Positions 47,413 to 59,399 of a stretch of DNA of 64,000 nucleotides are shown piece after piece (positions within the stretch are counted from its first letter, which is position 1; each line of letters opens with the position of its first letter). This DNA is from Phoronis australis (taxonomy: Eukaryota > Phoronida > Phoronidae): assembly GCA_002633005.1 (NCBI GenBank), contig NMRA01000119.1, positions 436,650 through 500,649 of the forward strand, in the 5' to 3' direction. The notes beneath the pieces are model-generated. The model was not told the origin of the DNA. It was given only the letters and a program-made list of their open reading frames with translations, and searched no databases. The translations under genes were made by a program, and so were the position numbers.

Positions 47413-47569
47413 CAGTGGCGGATTTAGAGGGGGGCCAAGGGGGTCATGGCACCCCTAAAATTCTCCCAGATTCCATGTGGCAGTTGGAGGTGCGAATGTC
47501 TGACGGGGAAAATGCTGGCTGATACTCTGCCTTGCCCCCCCGTAACTCAAAATCCTGGATCTGCCCCTG
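47413..47569. mobile_element. hAT-like MITE, complete, 157 bp
   Basis: Ends CAGTGGCGGATTTAGAGG and, inverted, CAAAATCCTGGATCTGCCCCTG. Middle CAGATTCCATGTGGCAGTTG. Best full copy of the family in the window. No clear 8-bp target duplication could be read. Confidence 0.7.
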
Positions 47570-48215
47570 GCAGCTGAATGTGAACGAGAATTCAGCAAAA
47601 TGAATCGGATTGTAACAGACAAACGATTTTGTTTGCTATTAGAAACTACCTTCAGCTCGCTGTTTGGAAAAGTCAATGTTTCCCCGCTTTCCATGTTCGA
47701 CCCACAACCTTATGCCACAACGTGGATGATTCGACAACACGGAACAGCTGGTAGTTCTCAGTCCAGATAACCAAATAAATTGGAAAAGAACAAGATTCCC
47801 CTAACATGTGACCATAGCATATAAAATCGAGTTATTGTTTCACAACAGCTTTCTGTCAGCAAACACTGAATTAGCATGTGCTCACACGACTTCGGTGCTC
47901 TGTCAATTACCTTTATTGCATCTAAAGCCGGAAACGCAGTGGTTTATTCATTGCTGGCTTCTCAAAACATTTACACTCACAATACTCCAAAGGCATTACA
48001 ATTTGTATCTTATGAGACAGACTTTGTTTCAGTTTTATATAAGCATTGGTTATGGTGAGAATAATTCATGTTGAAACAGAACGCAAAATAATAAACGTCT
48101 ACATGGCAACTCGCCCGGCGCCAATCCCGACTTAGTCGAGAGCTTATCTGACGAAGACTCCACGGGTCGGATCGTTAAGTTCCACAGACTATCAGTTCGA
48201 ACTGGAATACACTGA

Positions 48216-48511
48216 TCAACAAATACTAGAGAAGCGCCGTGAACATGCACAGGCAACGGAACGTATGGATAGTTCTTTGGTAAGCCGGAATTCGTCAGAG
48301 AAATCACTGTCGACGAAATGCCGGCCACAGACACGGAGATGTTTCACGGCCTCATACTTGCTATTAACAGAGTACTTTTTATTCTTCACTGCCGCGAGCC
48401 ACTTCCTAAGCATTTAGGGCTCTCGAGGAAGTCGAAAAAACGATATACCCGCTTTCTTCGCAGCTTCATAGTTCGGACAAGCGGAAACGATTTACCGCAA
48501 TATAGAGGCAT
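48216..48511 (-). pseudogene. Broken THAP zinc-finger domain
   Basis: Minus strand. It starts MPLYCGKS (ATG 48511-48509). In the next frame it reads CPNYEAAKKAGISFFRLPRE and a stop, then MLRKWLAAVKN and LRVCGRHFVDSDFSDEFR. This is the THAP order: N-terminal MPxYC, a second Cys, FFRLP, the KW helix, and the C-x2-H of VCGRHF-x2-SDF. At least one frameshift (near 48490) and one nonsense codon (TAA at 48416-48414, where the family has EP-x-MLRKW) break it. THAP domains bind DNA in animal regulators and P-element-like transposases; no transposase body is seen downstream. Confidence 0.75.
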
Positions 48512-49036
48512 TCACTCAGCAGACGAACCACTGACGTCGTTTCTCACCTTCCTCATAGGTTAGCGCGACACCTGTCGGCAAGGTGAGGTCGACCGTATTA
48601 GAGGCGATGTGGATATAGGCCGATTAAGACGGTAAAAGAGACTAATTAAATCGGATAGCATTCTCCTTTAAAATTAAACGAAAAATAAGGACAGCTGCTG
48701 GCAAGGAAACCCTTCTTCAACTTTGTGCATTATTTATGAGTGCATGCACGTGTGCACATTGTACAATGTGTTTCAGCTCTTTTAAACATCAGTGCTTGTG
48801 TAGCATCGGGTTTGTGTAATTAGTCTTAAAAGTGTTCGGAATAACATATGTACGACGAGTGATGAAATCTTAGATTAATATTTCAAGACAAAGGAACAAT
48901 TATGGTGTCATACCATGCGCGCATAAAGGTGGACCAAAGACCCCTGAGGACACACCCACGGACGACCAAAAAACGCCGCCAGCATATCGTTTCTGGGCGT
49001 TACGCGCCCATTTTCCTTTAAAATGTGTTTAACCCC

Positions 49037-49390
49037 CCTTTCAGAGACCGCTTGTAATGCACGCTGACTTTTGCCCTCCTAAATGTGTGGTTGGGCCTTT
49101 CTGCGACATCCTAGATTCGCCACTGTAGACTCGAAGTAAATACCCACTCGTGAGTCAAAAAATAGACCCACATGTTTGTAAATCAGGTTTTGCGAATTCA
49201 ATGCACTTCTAAAATTCAGTGCTCATACAAGGTGATACGGTGGGGATTGGACACCTAGGTACCTCTAATTTACAGCACTGCCTGACTTCCCGCCATTCAG
49301 CGCTATTTGCCTCTACAATCGTGCTTTGCGCGATTGTTTAAGAGACAAAATGTTGGGCCCCCTTGTGATATCCTAGATCCGCCACTGTAT
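49037..49390 (+). repeat. Two tail fragments of the tRNA-like repeat family
   Basis: 49037-49126 ends GACATCCTAGATTCGCCACTG without its first base; 49287-49388 carries CTACAATCGTGCTTTGCGC, AAAATGTTGGGCCCCCTTGT and CTAGATCCGCCACTG. Both match the 3' end of the element at 9831-10651. Confidence 0.6.
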
Positions 49391-49509
49391 AACAACAATG
49401 GCTTAGCATTATCACGCGTCACGTTGTTATTGGTGAACAATGCTCCTGACGTCATGCAACAATCAAACTTATCCAGCGGATAATTCTGGAGTTTTATGCA
49501 ACCCATCCC

Positions 49510-52500
49510 AGATGTACGTGTTTGTTCAATTTGATTGGCTTACGTATTGTCAATTACACTGCGCACTGTGTCTTCGACACACGTGTGGCTAGGCTGCTGT
49601 ATATCAGTCACAACTCCCGTAAAACATTATTAGCCAGTCAATGAGTTCCGATCAGTGACGTTTTCTATGACATTTACACATTTGTGTTAGTATTTGACCT
49701 ATGCTCAGTGCAGATTGTTACTTCAAACACGTCCGCTTGAAAGAGAAAACAATGTGACAAAGTGCTGGAGATTTGTTTAGTAACACCTTTGCGGCTCATT
49801 AATGGAAATTGTTTCCCCTGACTACAAAAAACCCGTAGTGGTTTGCATATTTTAAGGGTACTTTTATGTCATTAAAAGTTATCCTGCGTCATCGCACCCA
49901 TACAAATACAACCTCTGCTGGTGTTAGTCGTAAAAAAGGAACAGGCCCATTCGATCACGGTCGTGAACATCAAGTCCTGGTAAGTTTTTGCTCAGATTTT
50001 TTTGGGAATATTGCTGCAAGTACAATCCGCATAAAGCGCTAGTATTGCTAAGGACATTTAGTCAAAGACATGCTGTTAATGCTCTTGTTTTGCTGCCAAT
50101 GTATTTTTCTTTTTTCCAAAATTTGCTGAGAGGCACGCACCGGGATACAATTAGTAGGAGATTGGTAAAAAGTAAATTAAAACATATTTTACTGTTTTTT
50201 CTATTTTTTAGAAAATATACTTTACTGAGCTAAAGTTTATAGTTTTGTAGATATATGGCTAAATATACATCCTTGTCGATAAGGTCCTACATAACCTTAT
50301 AGAATGGGATGCTAAAAGTGCCTTAGTTTTCGATTTTGGTTCCCCCTTCAAGCTGTCAACCATCATTGGCAGGTACCCGGACAAAGCTTTAAACCTAGCC
50401 CTTTATAAACCTGGTGCCACAAAAATCGATAAAAAATTCCACTCGAAGGGGGTTTGCATGACAACAGAAACACCCAGTAAAAACCTGCATAATTTTATAT
50501 CTGAACGAGGTTCTAGACACGATTAAGAGGCAATTGATGTAAATCCTAGCTGTTTAAAATTAGTTGTAAAGGTACCAAAGTATTCAAATATATTCTAAAA
50601 TGCATTTGGGTTACTTTTGAAAAATTGCGTGCATCGCTGGCTTGCCTGGCTTATACAGTGTTTTTGATTATTCTTGGAAAATTGCTTGCTTCAATGGCTT
50701 GCCTCATACCGCGTTGTCGACCACAGATTCGGAGTGCGATCACACATGATAATCTGCCGTTAATATCCGTCTTGGCAGTCAGCTGTTGGGTGAATGACTG
50801 CGAGCGCATGCGGGAATTTATCATAAGTGGGAGGAAAATTACAAACTCTGTGGTGACTACAAAGTTTTTCCTTCGCGCGTATTTCAAAATCATGAAACTT
50901 GTGATTTTTTCTGGAAATTACATCACAGGGTGAATTACTCTGTAGCAGACGTTGCGACATGGTACTTTGTTCAAGAATAGTTTAAACGAATTTTGACAGG
51001 TGTACGGTTCGCGTTCCATGCCTATTTAAGAATTCCAAACTTCTGACTTTTGGTACAAGGTGCTCTGGCTATATCCTTATTACTACCGTCTTTGGTCTTT
51101 AGGACAGGGACATTAGGATACCACGTATTTGAATGTGTTTGGTAAAGGGGGGGTTTTGTTTTAATTCACAGATATTTTATGAGAAATTGCTTGCATGAAG
51201 AGGTGGTAACTGTGCATATTACTTTGAATTTCATATTGTCAGTTTCAATATAGAGGTTACAAAATCATGTTTAACGCCTTCGCTAAGAATTTGCCAGTAA
51301 GCCTTCACGAATTCTTCACGCGAACAGCCACCAAAGATCCAACTGTTCCAACATCTTCCAATCGCTCTCCATATGCGTGTTTCGACTTGAAATCAAGGTA
51401 TAAGTGTGACAATATATTTCGTAAAAAGACTTTAGCAAAGCACATCCTTGTTAAATGGTAAATTTTCACTTGACAAGTTTTCCTTTGGAAGTGAAAAGTA
51501 ACGGACGCAGTCAAGAGATTCGGCAAACTTGTAGACCAGTGTGATGTGTAATTCTGTGGGTTTCAAGAAATTTGGGGCTCTCCTAGTGACCGACTAATGA
51601 CTGCCATTTTACAGGAACTGTTTCGCAACCGCTTTCCAGCCAATATTTATTATATTTGACGCCATGCACAAATTTTGTCCCTTGTCTGTTATGTTTGTGT
51701 AACGTGCCTGGAAGCAGATCTTCTGCGTCGGATGCCAGTGTTCAAGACAATTTGCTGAATTCACAAAAGGAACACATTTTTCTTGCACCAGAATCCCAGC
51801 TACACAGCGAGAACATTGTTTTAAAATTAACGCGTGTCTTTGAGTAAATAACGACAAATTTATCCAACGTTATTTACTTACGCGGTAATTTTTAAGTTCA
51901 CGCTTCTGGCCTAAAACAAATGAAAACAGTCACAGATAACAATAGTTCAAATTCGCAACCTCATACGATTTTCAAATAATCATTTCTTTTATATAGCAGA
52001 TAAATATATTCCATCTAAAAATTCTTTGTTTTTGGTAATGTTCACCTTGGCAAAGCGGGACAACAACAATAGAATAACGCAATGCGTATTTGGTTTGCCT
52101 CTGTCAACATTCTCACAAAACTGTAACTATGCTTTGACCAGCAGGATTGACTGCTCCCCAAGTACAACACAAAAAAGAAATAAGGTAAAATTGTGCATGC
52201 GTTGGAGGTAGTTATTAGGCTGTGCATTGTAATTTTGCCAGTGTACTCGCAAAAATGCCTGTATGCTAGACATATCAGACCACAAAAATTAAGATATATT
52301 TAAAAAGCCGTCATCAATCTTGTTCAGAGCCAGGGGTCTAAAATTTTTACTCGAAATTGAATTCGAAGTTAGTTTTAACATTTTCCAGCCTCCTTTAATG
52401 ATTGAAAAATCTTAAAAATAGTTCGATTTTGATTTCGAGTAAACATATTACTCCCCAGGCCACGGTATTAAACATATGAACTTTTGATCTTCAAACATAA

Positions 52501-52850
52501 TTTCATTGTGATAAAAATAGCTTGAAATTAAATTCCCTTAACAGTCACACTGTCAGCGAATGAAACAAACCCATCTCGTTGAAGCAATAGTGACCAGTCA
52601 GTTCTTAAAGTCTGGAATTTCTTTCTAATCTGACTTAGGAACACGTTCAAGCCAATTGTATCAAATTTAGGACAATAAAACGCCTGAATAAAAGGTTGGT
52701 TTTGACTGGGTGTTTGGGAAATACAGGATAATGATCGTCATGAGGTGACCAATCAGCCTTCGCTGCTAAGTTACTAAACGTCATTTCATGACCAATCATC
52801 ACCAGAATAGATCACACCCGTCTCTGCTGAGGTGCTAGTTTAGGAAGCAG
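49510..52850. other. Intergenic DNA, nothing supported
   Basis: AT-rich, with only short frames. A possible donor-like CAAGTCCTGGTAAGTTTTT at about 49979 follows a 24-codon open stretch, but no partner exon is recognisable. Confidence 0.35.
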
Positions 52851-53039
52851 CCAGGCATGAGTTTCTGTGGTGTAGAAATTCAAGTACCACACATATTTTT
52901 CAGATTGTCAAAAAACTGTCTGTTCGACACCCATTGTTTACTCAGTACTTGGTCAAGGAAACACGTGATCTCACAAGTTAGAGGACATACGTGTACAAAT
53001 GATACATTCTATCTATTTTCTACGTGTTTACAGAAAAAA

Positions 53040-53584
53040 ATGAACAACCTCAAGTTTTTGACAGTTTTGCTGTTAGTCTGCACCGCCATGGAGTTCGTCG
53101 ACGCCAGGTATTTATTCAGTCGACTAATTCAGTTTTGCATTTGTGGGTATTAGTAAGAATCAGTGTTTCCAAGTTGTATAAAAACTCTAAAAGAACCAAC
53201 GATGAAGTCAAACTTGAATAATCGCAATACAGAAACCCACATCAATATGTAATCATCCAAATGCAAATGTATAAAAAAGATTATATTCGTTTTATAAAAC
53301 TTCATTTAAGGAATTTATCGTAACATGAAATCGCAACATGCCTTTGAGACTGTATTTCTCAAATCAAATGAAAACTTTGTCGTAACGCCGAAGTGAGCTA
53401 AATATTCCTCAACAGAATTCACACGTCTTATTTCTCCACTTTGGTCGTCATTTATGCGTCTTTCTTCTTCAGGATTCCCCCACCGGGTCTCGTCGCCGAC
53501 AAGACCGTCAACGCCGCTCTGACTAAGCGAGAGGCAGCCGTGCCAGACGCGGCTGAGGTGAAGCTGGCAGCCAAACGACGCTAA
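53040..53584 (+). CDS. Small secreted peptide-precursor-like protein, 59 aa, two exons
   Basis: Exon 1 (53040-53107) encodes a classic signal peptide, MNNLKFLTVLLLVCTAMEFV-DA. Exon 2 (53473-53584) encodes RIPPPGLVADKTVNAALT, a KR, EAAVPDAAEVKLAA and a terminal KRR before TAA. The join is phase 2 with CCAG/GTATTT and a pyrimidine-rich TCTTTCTTCTTCAG acceptor. The ATG has an A-rich upstream context, and TTTACAG just before it (53033) could be the acceptor of a 5'-UTR intron. With the signal cut after DA and dibasic sites at KR and KRR, processing could free an 18-residue proline-containing peptide and an acidic spacer. No family recognised and no AATAAA found close downstream. A chance frame remains possible. 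Confidence 0.5.
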
Positions 53585-54326
53585 CCGCCTGGCGTACGTA
53601 GAATGTAGGGTTTTTCTTGTCAATGTCATTGTTATATTATTTGCAAGGCAGCTCACTTGGCCATATTGGTTTACACAATTCATCATATATTGTGTGTACC
53701 AGTTATAGTAACCACGATTGCGAAAAATTTCAAGAAAACACGTTATATCGCTTTCGTGGCTACGAAGCATCTTCAGGAGAACGAATGTTCAGATAGGAAG
53801 TCAGTTACACCAACCACTTCGACGGTCACTGTTTTGCTAGAATAGTATGGCAAGCTCCCGAACATACTCGCGAAATTTCCCTCACACAATATTACGAGAT
53901 CTTGCATTTCTCACAAGAAACTTTATGCTGAATGTTCTCCTAGTTCAGGTTGCCTTTCAGTTAATAGTGAGTTTTAACATTGCCGAAGAGTCTTAAGGAA
54001 TAGTTTTCCGTTGTGATTGTCTCAGATAATTATCCTAGTATAGGCCACCACCAACAGAGAGATAGTACGTCTCTCCATCCAATGCAAATTAGTTCTACTC
54101 ATAGGTTTTACCTGTCGGAAAAACGAATCACGAGGATTTTGTCTCGCTGTGCTTGAGTAACGCAGAATGGCGATTCTTAACCAACTACTTTTCATAATTA
54201 TGACCTACATTTCACAGCTTCTGACGTCATTCGGATGGCGTGCGATTTGCCGCAGGTGATGAGAGAGATCGTGAACCAGGAAGTGTAGATCCCTGATCTA
54301 AGATGGCGAATTTGATTGGGATTTTC

Positions 54327-54479
54327 CATATTTCTTATGTCTGACGTTGAATCAACTCTTTGCTCTAAACCCAACTTAAAAAGATTAATGTATAAGAATG
54401 ACTAAGATGAGAGCGTTCAGAAAATTTTTCGAACGTGGTTTGGTGGCTGGTCTAAAAGCGGGTATTGTCATTAAGAAAG
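54327..54479 (-). repeat. Repeat R1, copy a
   Basis: From CATATTTCTTATGTCTGACG to TGTCATTAAGAAAG; repeated at 57430-57583. Lies beyond the 3' side of the gypsy-like pol fragment. Confidence 0.85.
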
Positions 54480-54849
54480 TGACTCGTTCACCAAACAAGT
54501 CAGCCAAATAAGCAGATTCGTTTTGCTGTTCGCGAGATTAATGGTCAATAGATGTCACATAAAAACTTTTGCTGTTCACTGGTCAAACAAACTGATCGCC
54601 AGTAATAATAGGAGACGATTAGGCTTACATGAACGTCTGTATTTCGTCGAAGAGCAACCTGGAGAGGAGAACCAAGTACACAAATAATGGCGCAACGTCT
54701 CTTTAACTTTAAATGGACAACGTTCGTACGGACTCCAGAACTATAACGGATAAAGTCTATAGTACTTAAGGTCTATAAATACGAAAGGGTTATAGTGACG
54801 AACTATAAGAACAAACATTTTAATGTGTTTTGAATTAAAATTAAAAACA

Positions 54850-55678
54850 AAGTCCTGTAGACGTGCTGGGAGGCGACGGGTCCTCGTAGAGCGTCGAGGA
54901 GGGACATCAACTGCTTCGGAAGTGACATCAAGTGGACCGGAGTTGATAGGCACAGCCAAATTCTCGGACGGTGTATGATCGACCGGGGCCAATTCAGAGC
55001 GAGCTTCGGGAGCGGGAGGCTCAAGTGGAGGTTGTGAGATGGGCGTTGGCCTTGAGGATAGTGGCGTAACAGGATTGCCATCGTCACCTCGTTCAAAGCT
55101 GGAAGAGGAAGCCCCGAGGATAGTGAGGGGACCATCTCGTGAGGGACTTTGTAGCACTCCGTATCCGTAACACGATAGGATGTGGAACGAAGTTGGTTGC
55201 CAATAAATTTCTGAATGTTGAGCCAAGAGCCGTCGCGACTAACCACGAGATAGCGAGGACGGGAGCGGGTCTCGTCGTGATCACCATAGAGATAAACTAA
55301 ATCCCCAGCTGTAGCGTTGCTCGTGGGAGGGAGTCTAGCTATAGGAGCCTTAGCTCTCGAGCTGGGTTCATGGTTCCTTTCACGTTTGGGTCGCTGTGCC
55401 TCAATCAGGTTGAGTTCGGTGACGGGTATTTGGTCGCAGGTAAATTGGTCACGTTGGAATAGCATCTCTCGGGCAGATAATCCTCTGGAACGTAGCCGAC
55501 TGCTAAGTCGGGCAACTGCGAGTGAAAGTTGCAAAGATGTTACCTTGCCATGGACGAAGTGTGCACGTAGTAACTCATCGGAAAGATCTTCACTAGCCTT
55601 TTCAGCGACTGGGTTGTGATTGGGATTCTTAACGCGGCCAAGTTCAATAGTAATCCCTGTGTCGTTTAAGGAGATCAT
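54850..55678 (-). pseudogene. Gypsy integrase C-terminal half and pol tail
   Basis: The open frame from 55678 reads ELGRVKNPNHNPVAEK, ELLRAHFVHGKVTSLQL and RDQFTCDQIP, then an SH3-like segment (GDLVYLYGDHDETRSRPRYL). Near 55100 the genuine tail moves to the frame containing SSSSFERGDDGNPVTPLSS and RRSTRTRRLPARLQDF, so the last ~90 residues of the longest frame are out of frame. No complete catalytic core precedes it. Confidence 0.75.
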
Positions 55679-56206
55679 TGTCCTTCAGAGCACTGAAGCC
55701 TGGAGCCTAATCGGTACGGACAACTAATGGAGGACCATCCAAAGGACAAAGTTCTATGCACATTTGAAGAAGACAATCTCGTAAGTCGTCACGGCGTTCA
55801 CTCTCGACAATGCGTGAGACCGGGTGTAGGAGGACACACATTCCCGCAGCACGAGGATCAATTGGCGATCACTTTTCATGACATCTGTAGCGAAAGATAG
55901 ACCGACGGTGGGGCGAGGGTCAGACAAATCTGTGATCAACGTCTTGGGGAATTTTTGAAGGGAGCAACACTGGTGGCAAGATTTGGAAAATCTGTAAATG
56001 GCGGAGTCCAAGTCGAGGGCGTAGAAGTAACGTTGGGTAACTAGCCTCAGCTAATTGGATGAGGGATGATCCAAGCGGAGGTGAAGAGCCATGAGTAAAC
56101 CGTTTACGACAGAACGGGGAACAACTACGCATTCGCGAGTCGGGGAGAGGGGTGCATTTCTACGGACAACTAGTAAACCGTCGCTAGCTACCTTGACAAT
56201 GTTTAG

Positions 56207-56680
56207 CTAACGCTTCACATCAGTCAGCTTCGTACTGGGACGCGTACCCTGAGTGAGATGAGCTTGAGTACGGTGAATGTCCGAGCACTCGGTTTGGATA
56301 CTATGCCAACCAGAGCGGGTAGTGAACGGAAGCCTCGACACACCCGATAAGACGTCATCTGTGGAAGAATGAAAGACCACACAATCTTCGGTAGAGCCCA
56401 CGAAGGAGCATACCTGGCACGCCATGTCTGAACACTCAATACTATATCGGCTTGCGAAGTCTGGTGCGGTGTTCGCGGCACCTGAAACATGGCGAACAGT
56501 AGCTTGGAACCGAGATACAGCTGACAAAAATGTAGACACTCGAGGGCTCAAAGAAAATTCACCTCTACATAAGCGATCAAAGGCCTGTACACTTAGCTTA
56601 GTGTCAGTGAGAACCGTAGCACGATGCTGGGACTGGATGAGGTATGGGCTGAGGTGCTTCAAGCCCATATCAATTGCCAA
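56207..56680 (-). pseudogene. Gypsy RNase H fragment
   Basis: Encodes GLKHLSPYLIQSQHRATVLT, a DTK-x-SVQAFDRLCRGEFS stretch and VSTFLSAVSRFQATVRHVSG, typical of the RNase H region between reverse transcriptase and integrase. It continues in frame through CQVCSFV, an inter-domain segment. Confidence 0.8.
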
Positions 56681-57113
56681 AGCTTCAACTTCACAGGGAA
56701 GCCAAAGTACTTGGCGGGACTTAAGTTTGGCACTGAAGAAGGAAGCAATCTTGGGCTTTCCTTATCTCGTAACATATAGGGTAGCTACTATCCCTGGGTG
56801 CTTGGCAGAGGCGTCTGTCACAATCCATAGGTTATCCTCAGGACCGGGAGTGTGATGATCTTTAAGACGAGAGTGCCTTCTGGGTGGCAGAAAATGCACT
56901 GATTAATTCATCAGACCATTTCAATGGATCCTTGGAATCGCGAGCTGAAATAGCATCATCCAGTGGAGACATATAGGCGGAGAAATGAAAGATAACCCTA
57001 GACAGAACATTGAAGGCACCAATGAATGAACGCATCTGACCCACGGTTGTAGGCTTGTTGCAGGAACCAAGAGTAGCGATGTGATGACTGCTAGCATGAA
57101 GGGTGCCACCGGA

Positions 57114-57430
57114 AGAGGAGTAACCAAATTATACGTACGGACAAAGTACAAAAAATAATGGCGGATAATAAACCGGTTAATATTCCGGCACATTTTAGTT
57201 TCAAAAACTAAAAGTTTTGGAAGCTCGAGCAACCAATAAGAAGTGTTTTGTCACCCACTTGAAATAGGACGATGAAAATTACTGTTTCTTTTATCTCATT
57301 TTAAGAGCTTCTGTCAATCCTCGGGGGTGTTGACTTTAAGCATCTATGCAGTTATTTTTAAGAGGTTTGTACCTTCAGCTGGTTGACAGCTGTGAATTGA
57401 GCAGAGAAGTGAAAAGTAGTTAGACACCTT
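57114..57430 (-). repeat. Repeat R2, copy a
   Basis: Block with CAAATTATACGTACGGACAA, ATGGCGGATAATAAACCGG and GGTTGACAGCTGTGAATTGA. It recurs at 57650-57960 with small changes and a deletion near 57845. Confidence 0.85.
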
Positions 57431-57960
57431 CATATTTCTTATGTCTGACGTTGAATCAACTCTTTGCTATAAACCCAGCTTAAAAAGATTAATGTATAAG
57501 AATAAGTTAAGATGAGAGCGTTCAGAGAATTCTCGAACGTGCTTTGGTGGCTGGTCTAAAAGCGGGTATTGTCATTAAGAAAGCGATGACTGCTAGCCTG
57601 AAGGGTGCCACCTTCCCATATCCAACCTAGGATAGTCGTGCGCTTGGGGGAAATGACCGGAAGAGGAGAAACCAAATTATACGTACGGACAAAGTACAAA
57701 AAATAATGGCGGATAATAAACCGGTTAATATTCTGGCACATTTTAGTTTCAAAAACTAAAAGTTTTGGAAGCTCTAGCAACCAATAAGAAGTGTTTTGTC
57801 ACCCACTTGAAATAGGACGATGAAAATTACTGTTTCTTTTATGTCATCCTCGGGGGTGTTGAGTTTAAGCATCTATGCAGTTATTTATAACAGGTGTGTA
57901 CCTACCGCTGGTTGACAGCTGTGAATTGAGCAGAGAAGTGGAAAGTAGTTGGACACCTTT
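57430..57960 (-). mobile_element. Internally deleted sister of the gypsy-like unit (R1b - short pol - R2b)
   Basis: R1b (57430-57583) is followed by only ~75 bp of pol (57582-57655; minus-strand [20 protein letters not shown], a reverse transcriptase motif), then R2b. The neighbouring unit has the same order, R1a - pol - R2a. Copy b keeps 44 bp of reverse transcriptase (including LGWIWEG) that copy a lacks. Confidence 0.8.
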
Positions 57961-58264
57961 GTATTCAATTTTTATCCCATGACACTGCCATTTGGACACC
58001 TTCATATTCAATTTGTAGCTTATAACACTGCAAATGTTTGGGGAGCACATGCCCCCTGACTGTGTCAACGTACCTTTTAAAGCGACTATAAACCTACGTT
58101 TCGCCCAAAAAAGTTTCCACCAATTACTGACCGTTGCGAAATAGCTCTCAAATTGCTCCTTAGTCACATCGTAGGAAGATACAGGGTCTCAAAAAATGAC
58201 ACTTCGAATGATTAGTGATTGCAACCAAGTTGGGCTACCAGGGCGGTTCCATTTTATGTGTCCA

Positions 58265-58355
58265 GCATGACCATACCATGGGCGGCGCAGCACTGAAATA
58301 AGTGGGGTGCTATAGCCCGCCCAGCCCCCTATGGTGCGCCGCCGATGGCATGAAA
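58265..58355. repeat. Inverted repeat, GGCGGCGCA type
   Basis: CCATGGGCGGCGCAGC is mirrored by GGTGCGCCGCCGATGG; GGGGTGCTATAG also pairs with CTATGGTGC imperfectly. A short hairpin-like repeat remnant. Confidence 0.45.
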
Positions 58356-58359
58356 GGAG

Positions 58360-59175
58360 CGCTTTATGGCAGCCTCAATTACCCTGCTCAAATGTAGGCA
58401 TTGCGCAGATCGTAATAACAAAAGTGACGCATAACTATGGAGTAAATCAACCCAAAATCCTGGAAGTCCAGCGAATGTTCGTGAGCAAAGTACGCTGCTC
58501 ACGTGATAAGAAATGTCATTAACGCAAAAAGACCGGAGTCACTGCTCACTAGGAACTGAAGTGCAGTTGACGAGACTACTGCTGTTCCCCCAGTGTCTAC
58601 TCCATTTTGGAGACGATGGTAGTTACCAGATTTAGACATTTTCCAAGAAATGCTGTGCCTATTATGTCATTTTGTATCTATGAGCATCCCTTGACTAGTA
58701 CCGTTTGCACTGCACTATGGGCGCACGTCAATGCTTCGTGATGCTCGTGTGCTTCGTATGAGCACAAGTTAGGCCTTATTGACCATTTTCTTCTGAAGTA
58801 GCCTACATTATTATTATATACAGATGTGTGAATTGATTATGCAGAAATATGAGACACTTGAATTCATATTCAAATGCGCACCTTGTGTTTTGGGTCGTGA
58901 AATTCACTCCGAATATCGCTGTACTCGTCTGCGCACATCAATTTACTCAGGCACATATTAGATGTTGAGTTCATACTTCAACAGAAAACGTTGAAGTTCG
59001 ATTTCGAAAGGAGAGATCGGACGTTTTGGTCCAGGGTGTGATCTCCGAACTCAGACTTGACTTAACTCAGACTGAGTCGAATTGTAACCAAAAACACTGT
59101 ACTCAAGTAATAAATTGTAACTTAATCGAATCGCATCATGACATGCAATTGATCAGTTTTCAAGACTAACTACCA
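58360..59175. other. Intergenic DNA, nothing supported
   Basis: No exon, RNA gene or repeat recognised. Confidence 0.35.
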
Positions 59176-59182
59176 TCTATGC

Positions 59183-59391
59183 GGAGGCAGCGTGGCCTGG
59201 TTGATAAGTGCCCGCTTTCTTTACTCGAGGTCATGGGTTCAAGTCTCACCAAGTCACACTGCTCAGCTCGGTTTTAACCATATATTAATAAAGCATGAAA
59301 ATATTTCCAGGTGATCAGTGCAATGGGCCCACATGCGAGGTTTGCGCACGTCTGGTACAACGTGTATCAGACCACCTGCAATTACTTTTTT
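59183..59391 (+). mobile_element. tRNA-derived SINE, copy 2
   Basis: Plus-strand copy of 37378-37615, with GCCTGGTTGATAAGTGCCCG and the B-box-like GGTTCAAGTC, then TATTAATAAAGCATGAAAAT and GTGCAATGGGCCCACATGCG. It lacks about 25 bases (CTAAACCCTTGAGCCAGG region) present in copy 1. Confidence 0.75.
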
Positions 59392-59399
59392 ATATTATT

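Larger units (their letters stand above)
54800..57113 (-). mobile_element. Ty3/gypsy-like retrotransposon pol fragment, 5'-truncated and broken
   Basis: Minus strand, in pol order: end of reverse transcriptase with TTVGQMRSFIGAF and SPLDDA (57100-56862), RNase H (56680-56207, with TVLTDTKLSVQAFDRLCRGE and SGAANTAPDFASRY), an integrase zinc-finger-like part with CHQCC (56011-55754), and the integrase C-terminal half (55678 to about 55100, ARLSSRLRSRGLSAREMLFQ). A proline-rich tail ends RRSTRTRRLPARLQDF in another frame (to 54741). Gag, protease and most of the reverse transcriptase are absent, and several frameshifts make it inactive. The blocks R1 and R2 flank it. Confidence 0.85.

Noticed and set aside
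49908-49979. Short exon-like stretch ending in CTG/GTAAGT
   Set aside because: Only about 24 codons, with no identifiable acceptor or partner exon.
53315-53770. 151-codon minus-strand frame opposite the peptide gene
   Set aside because: No recognisable domain, and it is antisense to the better-supported spliced frame with a signal peptide and consensus splice sites.
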